Positions 1 to 7,180 of a stretch of 64,000 bases of DNA are shown piece after piece. Every line of letters begins with the position of its first letter. Position 1 is the stretch's first letter. Source of the stretch: JADLGF01 sp020849415 (GTDB lineage: Bacteria; Chloroflexota; Chloroflexia; Thermomicrobiales; UBA6265); NCBI GenBank assembly GCA_033812595.1, contig JAPXTJ010000001.1:14689-78688 (forward strand), read 5' to 3'. Below the pieces are notes generated by a model. That model saw nothing but the letters and a program-made list of their open reading frames with translations. It was not told the origin of the DNA and made no database searches. The position numbers and the translations under genes are program-made.

Positions 1-80
1 ACTCCGACCGCAGGCGGGCAACGTACATCTGTGCTCCCGGGAATGTAGAAAAACAAAAGTCTGACGGCCATCACACAGCG

Positions 81-130
81 CAACTCCAGGCTGGTGACAG
101 GAAACAGGCCCGTTCACCCGCCTGGAGTTG
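81..130 (-). terminator. Hairpin downstream of the DUF1989 gene
   Basis: CAACTCCAGG (81-90) pairs perfectly with CCTGGAGTTG (121-130), and an inner GGTGA/TCACC pair (93-97 and 114-118) extends the stem. It lies just past the stop of the minus-strand gene ending at 142. No T-run follows directly on the minus strand, so it may be an mRNA 3'-end stabiliser rather than a classic terminator. Confidence 0.5.
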
Positions 131-141
131 CCGATCAGAGG

Positions 142-735
142 CTATTGAAAGACGCGAACCATCACATCCGGATTCGTCGCGGCATCGCCGCCGTATTTGC
201 CCGGCAACGCGGCAATGCCGACCACGCAATCGGTCAGAGCGAGCAGCATCACGGAATCGCCCTTTTCGGCCAGTGACTCCTGAATTTCGATCGCGCCGCG
301 TTGCAGAATGCTGACCTTCATGAAGAGGTTGACCGGGTCGGGCAGATCGTCCGCGCTGACGCCGAATTCCGCCAGGCGCGAGACCAGCGATTTGCCGGTG
401 TCGTCGGTCGTCCGCGCCGCCTGGGAATCAAGGGGATGGAGCAGATCGTGCCGCTGCACGGAATCCTCGATCACTTGCAACAGGGCGCTATCCCGGTTGG
501 AATAGAGGCTCATGCCGAGTTCGAGCATGATCGAATTGTTGCGCGCCCTGGTCTGCGCCACCGAGAGGTGCTCGCGATTGTCCGGACCTGCGAACGCCAC
601 CAGACTGGCCGCCTGTTTGCCGTCGAGGGCGACGACCTGCACAACCTGGCCGGCCAGCACGTGGAACGCTGCGCCTTCGCCGGGGCGAAGTCGCTCTGCC
701 TTGATTGCTGTCCTGCCAACGAGACCTACGCTCAC
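142..735 (-). CDS. Urea carboxylase-associated family protein (DUF1989)
   Basis: This 197-residue protein matches the DUF1989 family pattern: an N-terminal LRPGEGAAFHVLAGQVVQVV strand region, then YSNRD, HDLLHP and DLPDPVNLFM blocks. The family is often encoded near urea carboxylase or amino-acid uptake genes, but its biochemical role is not settled. The start is GTG at 735, chosen because AAGGAG lies 8 nt upstream. No urea carboxylase genes lie in the window, so a urea link cannot be supported here. The gene is divergent from the zinc-ribbon gene at 886. The family call is fairly secure and the function is not known. Confidence 0.75.
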   Translation of the reverse strand: MSVGLVGRTAIKAERLRPGEGAAFHVLAGQVVQVVALDGKQAASLVAFAGPDNREHLSVAQTRARNNSIMLELGMSLYSNRDSALLQVIEDSVQRHDLLHPLDSQAARTTDDTGKSLVSRLAEFGVSADDLPDPVNLFMKVSILQRGAIEIQESLAEKGDSVMLLALTDCVVGIAALPGKYGGDAATNPDVMVRVFQ

Positions 736-885
736 CTGTTGTGCTCCTTCAGCGACGACCGCGATCAGCCGCGCTGATTGTCGCAGTCAGCGCACCGCTC
801 CGGCAAACCGCCGTGCCATACTTCACCGGAGACTCGCTACGCGGCGCTGATCGTGCCTGGCGCGCGCGTTTGATAAGGATGATCG

Positions 886-2157
886 ATGGTCGACAATGAG
901 CTTCGTTGCCCGCAGTGTGGATCCCCCGTGCTCGCCTCAGCCAATTACTGCGTCATCTGCGGCATCCGCCTGCCCGATCGGTCGCAGGTCGAGGTGATCG
1001 AGTCCGCCGGATGGGATACCCCGCGCCCCGCCGAGCCGATTCTGCCGGTCGAAATCCCCGAATTCGATGAGCTGACCGGCGTCGATCCCCGGTCCGATCT
1101 TCCCGTCGAATCGTCCGAAGATCAGCCTGCGGAAACCTTCGAAGCGATCCCGGCGATTGACCTCGACGAACTTGACGCCTTCATCGCGCTCGATCCAGTC
1201 GCCTCCAACGACGAATTGGACGGTGAGATCACCGAGGAAGAACTCGAAATCGACGACATGATCGAAGAGGGCGGACCGGTTTTCGAGGGAGCGCCCGAAA
1301 CAATCGAGGACGAGCCTAACGAGCCGGCGACTGAAGCGATCAACATGATCGATGAAGGCGCTCCGATCGCCGATGACGAATCAACCGAAATACTCGAAGT
1401 AGTGAGGATCGAGGCGGTCATCGAAGTCGAGGAAATGGTTTCCGAAGGCGGTCCGGTCGTCGAGACCGAACCGGGCGACGACGAACCTGACGCGGGGATC
1501 GTATCGGACGAGGAAGCGATCGAAATGATCGATGAGGGTGGGCCCGCGTTCGAGGACGAAACCGCGCCTGAACCGGCCGATGATGACGATACCGAAGTCG
1601 ATCAACTCGCCGCCGCCGTGCTGATGCACGAGCCGGACCCGGCGCCGATGATCTCGGCCTCCTACCCCGAAAGCGAGATTCCGGTCAACGATGCCGTCCG
1701 GCTCCGGCCCGGCGAGCAGTACTGGTGGTCAGTCGATAGCGACGATGCCTGGGGTGATTTCGCGCCCCTGCACCAGACAACCGCCCCGGTTCCCCCGGCC
1801 ACTCCGGATGTCGCCGCAAAGCCGGCTGATCCGGAGGCGCTGGAACGCGTCCAGGCGTTGCTCGACGAACTCCGGGAGCTGTTGCCGCAACTCGGTCAGG
1901 TTCGCACCGAAGCGGGTCCGAACCTCTCCGAACTCCGCTCGATCGCCATCGCCGCGCGCGGTGAACGCTCATTCGACGATTGGGCGGCACTCCGCACCGT
2001 GTCGGCCATGGCCGTCGGCCGGCCAACCGATATCGACACGATTCTCCAGCTCTCGAAACGGGTCGATGACATCGCAGCGCTGATCGCCGAGCGCGATCGC
2101 CTGCAAGGCGCGTTCGCGAAGATCGTCGACTGGATCGACAAGCGTAACGGCGCGTAG
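886..2157 (+). CDS. Zinc-ribbon protein with acidic repeats
   Basis: This is a 423-residue protein. Residues 8-26 hold a CPQCG...CVICG zinc ribbon (two CxxC knuckles), as in the small zinc-ribbon domains that head many bacterial membrane or regulatory proteins. Residues about 35-240 are strongly acidic and low in complexity, with four degenerate copies of an I-x-M-I-(D/E)-E-G-(G/A)-P motif near residues 125, 152, 181 and 212. The C-terminal 110 residues look folded (helical, with EALERVQALLDELRELLPQL at its head). No transmembrane segment or signal peptide is visible. It converges with the zinc-ribbon membrane protein ending at 2164, only 6 bp away. Start ATG at 886, with AAGGA upstream. I do not recognise a function. 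Confidence 0.7.
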   Translation: MVDNELRCPQCGSPVLASANYCVICGIRLPDRSQVEVIESAGWDTPRPAEPILPVEIPEFDELTGVDPRSDLPVESSEDQPAETFEAIPAIDLDELDAFIALDPVASNDELDGEITEEELEIDDMIEEGGPVFEGAPETIEDEPNEPATEAINMIDEGAPIADDESTEILEVVRIEAVIEVEEMVSEGGPVVETEPGDDEPDAGIVSDEEAIEMIDEGGPAFEDETAPEPADDDDTEVDQLAAAVLMHEPDPAPMISASYPESEIPVNDAVRLRPGEQYWWSVDSDDAWGDFAPLHQTTAPVPPATPDVAAKPADPEALERVQALLDELRELLPQLGQVRTEAGPNLSELRSIAIAARGERSFDDWAALRTVSAMAVGRPTDIDTILQLSKRVDDIAALIAERDRLQGAFAKIVDWIDKRNGA

Positions 2158-2163
2158 CCGCCG

Positions 2164-3645
2164 CTAGGCCGGGGCGCCGTTGTCCGCGTGCAGCGGCGCT
2201 CCGCAATGGGCGCAGAACGAGCCGTCCGGCGTGATTCGCTGGCACGCGGGGCAGGTGACCCGCCGGCCCGAGCGCGTCATCGAGAGCGCGTCCTGACGGA
2301 GCGCACCGCGAATGGCGGAGCGGGTCACGAACCAGAGCGCCAGCACCACGACCAGCTGCCAGACGAGTTCCGCTGCCGCGCCCGCCGGCTGGATCAAAAG
2401 ATCGACGATCGAGAAGACGATGATCCCGCCGACCCCGGCCACCACGCCGCGCGTCAGTGACGAGGCGCGCTGATCGATGGCGTATTGCCAGATCGAGGCG
2501 CACAGCACTGCCGCGAACGCGCCGTAGATCAACGGCCGCAGCACGATCAAGCCGACGATCGTCGCCGTCCAGTCAGAAACGTCGCCGCCGGGATTCTGGC
2601 CGTGCACGATGGCGGGCCAGTAGTGAACAACGGCGGTCGCCGCCGCGTATCCGGAGCCGGTCGCCGCTCCCAGGGTGACCCCGTCCATGATCTCGTTGCG
2701 CAGCACCGGCCAGCGGCGCATGAACACCGGCGCGATGGCGCAGGCGATCACCACGATCGCCGGAATCACCACGCCACCGAGCAGAATCCAGCCGATCGGA
2801 GGTGATCCCGCCGATTCGGCGAACCGCGCACCGTAACCGGCCGCGCCGGCGTAGAACGACGCGCCTTCGATCCAGAAGGCGCCGGTGAGCCAGGCTCCGA
2901 TCGTACCGAAGAGGAGCCCGATCACCGCGCCGGCACCGAGCGCACCGACGATCGCCGGCCACGGCTCCCGCTCGAAGAGATCGAGATCGGTCAGGTAGAG
3001 GAGCGTCAGCACCGGCACCAGGAAAACGCTCAGGAGAATGGCGATACCGGCGTTGTTGAGCAGCAACGCCACCAGCACCGCCAGCGCCACGATCCCGGCC
3101 AGACGCCGGTAATCGGCCAGCGGACGGCGTCCGCGCCGTTCAAGGGCATCGTGAATCGGATCGCCCTCGGCGCCACCGATCGAGACCGCCTTCGCCAGGC
3201 TGCCGCCAATCCGGCGGGTGCGTTCGAGCGCGGGGAAGGATCGCCCCTCCTCTTCCTCCTGATAGGGCACGATCGAATCGAGCACCTCGCCGTCGACGAC
3301 CTCCAGATCGCCGTCATAGTCCGGGTCGTACCCGTCATCGGCACTATCGGCGGGCGGTTCGTCGGTCGCGGGATCGAGGTCGGGCTCGGTATCGTCGACG
3401 GCATTGGAGTCTTGCGGATCGATCGCCGCTTCCGCGTCGTCGGCGAACTCTTCGTCGGCGATCGGCATCGGCGGGTCCGCCGGGGTTGTGGTTGCTGGAC
3501 GCTTCTGCCAATCGTCACTGACCGGCTGCCGCGCCAGGGCCCGGCCGCAGTTCGCGCAGAAGATGCCTTTGGGGGTCAATTCGCCGCAGTGCGGGCAAGT
3601 AACGATCTCCGGACCGCTCTCAGTCCTGGTGACGTCGTCGCTCAT
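2164..3645 (-). CDS. PrsW-like multi-spanning membrane protein with a zinc ribbon at each end
   Basis: The 493-residue protein has a zinc ribbon at each end (CPHCG...CANCG near residue 17 and CPACQ...CAHCG near residue 468), an acidic linker, and about seven hydrophobic segments between. LYLTDLDLFEREPW resembles the Y-x-x-D-x-x-EPEPW block of PrsW-type intramembrane proteases, and DGVTLGAATGSGYAAATAV resembles their second block. The EExxK motif and the glutamate after GFAxxE are absent (YAAATA here), so proteolysis is doubtful. I chose ATG at 3645; an in-frame upstream start at 3699 would add 18 residues. The neighbouring zinc-ribbon gene at 886 suggests a shared pathway, which is inference. 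Confidence 0.65.
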   Translation of the reverse strand: MSDDVTRTESGPEIVTCPHCGELTPKGIFCANCGRALARQPVSDDWQKRPATTTPADPPMPIADEEFADDAEAAIDPQDSNAVDDTEPDLDPATDEPPADSADDGYDPDYDGDLEVVDGEVLDSIVPYQEEEEGRSFPALERTRRIGGSLAKAVSIGGAEGDPIHDALERRGRRPLADYRRLAGIVALAVLVALLLNNAGIAILLSVFLVPVLTLLYLTDLDLFEREPWPAIVGALGAGAVIGLLFGTIGAWLTGAFWIEGASFYAGAAGYGARFAESAGSPPIGWILLGGVVIPAIVVIACAIAPVFMRRWPVLRNEIMDGVTLGAATGSGYAAATAVVHYWPAIVHGQNPGGDVSDWTATIVGLIVLRPLIYGAFAAVLCASIWQYAIDQRASSLTRGVVAGVGGIIVFSIVDLLIQPAGAAAELVWQLVVVLALWFVTRSAIRGALRQDALSMTRSGRRVTCPACQRITPDGSFCAHCGAPLHADNGAPA

Positions 3646-3778
3646 CCTGAACCCGATCGCTAGTTCATCGGCTGCGTGGTCCGCAATCGGCGATCCCACG
3701 CGTCATTCCGACGAAGCCTACGCCGATCCGCCGCGCGCGTCGATAACCCGGCGCATAGCGATGGCGCGAATGTGGGGC

Positions 3779-5893
3779 CTATTGCACCACAACCGGCGGG
3801 ATCGGCGCACCGGCCGGACGCCGCCAGAGCAGGCGGGTGTGCCAGGTTTGCCAGTTCATCACCGGGGTGAATCCGAGCAGATCGGGCCGGGCGAGAATCA
3901 GATCCTGCGGGAAGCCAAGCCAGAGCCCGAAGAGATCGTCGTTGACCACCGCCTGAAGCTCCTGGACCGAAGTGACGAGGCTATCGAGCGAGAGCGCATT
4001 GAGCGACGCCCGGATCGCGCTGTCGGCCGTGGCATTGCTGTAGCCACCCGGGTTCCAGCCTTGGGGATTGACGCGGATATCCCAGTTCGACCCGTAAAGA
4101 TCGAAATCGGTGAACCCGGGGTAGGTTTGGTAGCTGAAGGCGATCAGGTCGAAATCGTGCCCGCGAATCCAGCGCTCGTTGAACGCCTCGTCACCGAGTT
4201 CCTCCACCCGCAGCGTCACGCCAAGTTGGGCGAAGTCATCGCTGATCATGCGCAGTGCCGACCGCATCTCGAACCGGGAGTCGATCCGCGTGATCACGCT
4301 GACCGAGAAGGGATTGCCATCCGGATCGAGCGTGGTGCCATTCGATTGCCGGCTGAATCCCGATTCGTTCAGCAATTCGCGCGCGGTGCGGCGACTGAGC
4401 GCCGGGTTGACCTGATCGGAATCGCGCAACCAGGGCTGCGGGAAGGTGCCGGCCGCCTGGTGGTCGATCAGCCCCAGGAAGACCTGCTCGGCGTAGCGGC
4501 GCCGGTCGACCATCATCGACAGGGCCTGCCGAATCCGAACGTCGTCGAACAGGAACGGGTTGCTGCGCGCCGGATTGTTTCGGTTGAACTGGGCGAACAT
4601 CACGACCGGCGCGTCGGCCGCGTAGAGCAGGCCGGGTTGATCGTTCACCCACTCGAGTTCGTGAGGCCGGATCGGGAAGAGCAGGTCGACATCGCCGTTC
4701 CGCCAGGTTTCGGCCCGCGTGCGCGGATCGCTGTCCCAGGTGAATACGAGTTGCTCGAAGTGGGCCGGATCAGCGGCCCAATAATCGTCGTTGCGCTCGA
4801 AGGTCATCGAATCGCGGTCCTGCTCGGTGAAGACCCACGGACCGGTACCGACCGGCTTGTTCGCCTCCCAATCGAAGCCGGAAAGCGTCCGCTGCCCGAT
4901 CGGCCGCGATTCCCAGTGCTTCTCGAGCGCACGGGCCGGGAAGATGAACTGGCTACCACCGTTCGCGATGAAATTCGCGTCCGAGGACGACATCTCAACC
5001 GAGATCGAGCGTGAGCCGACCGCCTTGACATCGCTGACATTGACGAAGAAGTTGCGCACGGCGCTGTCAACATCGTCCCGGTAGGCGAGGAGCGAGAAGA
5101 CGACGTCTTCCTGGGTGAGCGGCCTGCCGTCGTGCCAGGTGATCCCTTCGCGCAGTGTGAAGATGATGCGCCGCTTTTCGTCATCGACACGCCAACTTTC
5201 GGCCAGCCAGGGCTGCGGCTCCATCGTTCGCTCATCGATCCAGACGAGCGGATCGAGGTAACTCGCCATGATCTGGAAGTCCTGGCGGAACGAAACCGGG
5301 CTGAAATCCTCGTTGCGATTCAGCGTCAGCATGACCCGGAGCGTGTCGCTCTGGACGGGCTGTTCGGTGTACTGCGGCGATTGATTGCGAACCAGGGTCA
5401 GCGCGCCGAATGGCGAGGCGACTTCTTCCTCGGGCTCGGGAGAGGCCGGAGGTGTCTCCTCGACCACCGCCGTCGCTTCGGGGGTGGCCGGAACCGACTC
5501 GGCGGTTGCGGTCGGTGACGATTCCTGGAAGGCGGGGGCGTTAACGCTGGTGGTCGATTCGCCGCCGCCGCCACGTTCCATGATCCGGGCCAGACCGGCG
5601 AGGGGCACCCCGGCGGCGGCCAGCCCAACGACGAAACCGCGCCGTCCGATGCGCTGGGCCGGCAGGTCGGCGTACAGCGCGGCGGGATCGAGCCGCGCCC
5701 ACTCCGCCAGCACTTCCGGGGTGATCTCATCCTCATCCGCGGCGAGATCAGCCGGGTCGGCCGCGTGATGCGCGGGAACGCCATCCTCATCGATGAACTC
5801 GGCTTCCGACCCGGCGAGCTGCTTGTTCAGCAACCGCTCGTCGTCGGCTTCCGTTTCGTCATCGAATTCGTGGTCGTCTCGGTAGTTGGTCAA
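3779..5893 (-). CDS. ABC transporter substrate-binding protein, family 5 (peptide/nickel type), Tat-like signal
   Basis: This 704-residue protein carries a full SBP_bac_5 domain from about residue 180, including LAESWRV, LREGITWHDGRPLTQEDVVFS and GTGPWVF blocks. Such proteins capture oligopeptides or other solutes outside the membrane for an ABC importer. Residues 84-87 are RRGF followed by a hydrophobic stretch ending near residue 103, which is a twin-arginine-like export signal, but it sits behind an unusual acidic N-terminal region of 83 residues. A Ser/Thr/Pro/Glu-rich linker follows. The start is TTG at 5893 with AAGGGG 9 nt upstream. No permease or ATPase gene is adjacent, so this is an orphan binding protein. 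Confidence 0.85.
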   Translation of the reverse strand: MTNYRDDHEFDDETEADDERLLNKQLAGSEAEFIDEDGVPAHHAADPADLAADEDEITPEVLAEWARLDPAALYADLPAQRIGRRGFVVGLAAAGVPLAGLARIMERGGGGESTTSVNAPAFQESSPTATAESVPATPEATAVVEETPPASPEPEEEVASPFGALTLVRNQSPQYTEQPVQSDTLRVMLTLNRNEDFSPVSFRQDFQIMASYLDPLVWIDERTMEPQPWLAESWRVDDEKRRIIFTLREGITWHDGRPLTQEDVVFSLLAYRDDVDSAVRNFFVNVSDVKAVGSRSISVEMSSSDANFIANGGSQFIFPARALEKHWESRPIGQRTLSGFDWEANKPVGTGPWVFTEQDRDSMTFERNDDYWAADPAHFEQLVFTWDSDPRTRAETWRNGDVDLLFPIRPHELEWVNDQPGLLYAADAPVVMFAQFNRNNPARSNPFLFDDVRIRQALSMMVDRRRYAEQVFLGLIDHQAAGTFPQPWLRDSDQVNPALSRRTARELLNESGFSRQSNGTTLDPDGNPFSVSVITRIDSRFEMRSALRMISDDFAQLGVTLRVEELGDEAFNERWIRGHDFDLIAFSYQTYPGFTDFDLYGSNWDIRVNPQGWNPGGYSNATADSAIRASLNALSLDSLVTSVQELQAVVNDDLFGLWLGFPQDLILARPDLLGFTPVMNWQTWHTRLLWRRPAGAPIPPVVVQ

Positions 5894-5976
5894 GATTCGG
5901 CGCCCCTTCGGTCGGCGACGGCCGGCGCGGCCACACTCCGGGAGGCGGCACGGCGGTCAGCAGTCGTTCTGCGCCG

Positions 5977-6006
5977 ATTCTACTACTGTACGTACACTCT
6001 GTACAA
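5977..6006 (-). promoter_or_regulatory. Sigma70-type promoter candidate for the orphan SBP gene
   Basis: On the minus strand TTGTAC (6006-6001) and TAGAAT (5982-5977) are separated by 18 bp. The perfect palindrome TGTACGTACA (5987-5996) lies in the spacer and could be an operator. The start codon at 5893 lies 84 bp downstream. Confidence 0.5.
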
Positions 6007-6065
6007 ACACTCAATTGGCAGGCAACCACAACACACCGTAGTCCAGGCAGCCAAGGACGTTGTAG

Positions 6066-6190
6066 GGTTGCGGACCTTGTGTCCGCCCGTCCCGTAGCGT
6101 GTCATGCAACTCGTGAAGCTACACTCAATTCGTCGGATTTATCGGAAGTTTCTGCTGTCAACCGGACGGGCGGACACAACGTCCGCATCC
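6066..6190. repeat. 125-bp element with 27-bp imperfect terminal inverted repeats
   Basis: The left arm 6066-6092 (begins GGTTGCGGAC, ends CCGCCCGTCC) matches the reverse complement of the right arm 6164-6190 at 25 of 27 positions. A 71-bp AT-richer centre separates them. The shape is that of a miniature inverted-repeat element or a large cruciform. I found no clear target-site duplication. Confidence 0.6.
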
Positions 6191-6222
6191 GTACGACGAC
6201 ATTGCCTGCGATGTGTCGACGG

Positions 6223-7080
6223 TCAGATTCTGTCTTCGTCACGGATGGCGGCGAGGATTCGGGCGTGGGTTTCGGGATCGCGGGCCATCAGCAGCCCGCC
6301 GTGATTGCGGGCGTCCTGTTTGTTGTACGTGAAACGCCGGCCGTGGAGATCGGTGAACCCTCCGCCCGCCTCGCGCACGAAGAGATCGGGGCCGGCGAAA
6401 TCCCACTCCCAGGCGATTTCGTCCCGGTACGGCACGTAGAGGCCGATCAGGGCGTCATACCGGCCGGTCGGGAAGAACTCGCGCGGGGTCACACCCCAGC
6501 GCGACACACCGGGACCGGTGGCGCCGATCTCCGCGCACATCCTCTCAAGGCGCGACAGTGCTTCCGGCGCGCCGAAGTAGACCGAGGTGAAGAGCCGGAT
6601 CAGATCGGCCGCTTGCGCATCGAAGCGGAACGGCATTGTTTCGGCGCCGACTCGCACCCAGGCGCCCGCGCCCTTGACGGCGATCAGGGTCTGATCAGCG
6701 GCCGGCTGGTTGATGGCGGTCACCACCGGTTCGCCATCGACCGCCAGCGCGATCACCACGTCGAACTCGCCGGTGCGATCGATGAACTGCTGCGTGCCGT
6801 CGATTGGATCGACGATCCAGACCCGCCGGTTGGTCAGTCGCGCGGCGTCATCGATACCCTCTTCCGTCAGGAGCGCATCATCGGGAAATGCCGCGCTGAT
6901 TCGCTCCCGCACGATCCGGTCGGAGGCGAGATCGGCATCGGTGACCGGAGAGCCGTCACCCTTGATGTACGTTTCCGCTGAAACGGCGTCGTACATCGCC
7001 CGCACCGCCGCGCCCGCTTCGAGCGCGGTTTCGATCGCCACTTTCAGTTCGCGGGAATAGTTGCCTGTGTAGTCGATCAA
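6223..7080 (-). CDS. Inositol monophosphatase superfamily protein, CysQ-like
   Basis: This 285-residue protein has the metal-dependent phosphatase motifs of the IMPase/FBPase superfamily: SPVTDADLASD, LLTEE, DPIDGTQQFIDRTGEFD and a C-terminal WDFAGPDLFVREAGG block. DPIDGT followed by QQFI..TGEFDV is closer to CysQ (3'(2'),5'-bisphosphate nucleotidase) than to classic inositol monophosphatase, so it may remove PAP or a similar nucleotide or sugar phosphate; the substrate is not shown. The start is TTG at 7080 with GGAG 8 nt upstream; the frame extends further but would overlap the divergent helicase. A paralogue lies at 22961. Confidence 0.85.
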   Translation of the reverse strand: MIDYTGNYSRELKVAIETALEAGAAVRAMYDAVSAETYIKGDGSPVTDADLASDRIVRERISAAFPDDALLTEEGIDDAARLTNRRVWIVDPIDGTQQFIDRTGEFDVVIALAVDGEPVVTAINQPAADQTLIAVKGAGAWVRVGAETMPFRFDAQAADLIRLFTSVYFGAPEALSRLERMCAEIGATGPGVSRWGVTPREFFPTGRYDALIGLYVPYRDEIAWEWDFAGPDLFVREAGGGFTDLHGRRFTYNKQDARNHGGLLMARDPETHARILAAIRDEDRI

Positions 7081-7180
7081 CGCCCGATCTCCAGATCCAT
7101 ACGCGCGGATTCTTCGATCGCCTACGGTATCATGGCCTTTGCGCCAACGCCCGATTTTGATGTCAGACAGGGGTACATAC

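Larger units (their letters stand above)
5894..6222. other. Gene-free stretch with a promoter and a MITE-like inverted repeat
   Basis: These 329 bp separate the orphan SBP gene from the 3' end of the CysQ-like gene. The left part holds the SBP promoter candidate and a TGTACGTACA palindrome. The right part holds the 125-bp inverted-repeat element at 6066-6190. I see no convincing small gene here. Confidence 0.7.

Noticed and set aside
3700..3740. GTCATTCCGACGAAGCC as a possible copy of the palindromic repeat
   Set aside because: Only a short, degraded half is present, and no complementary arm is found within 150 bp.
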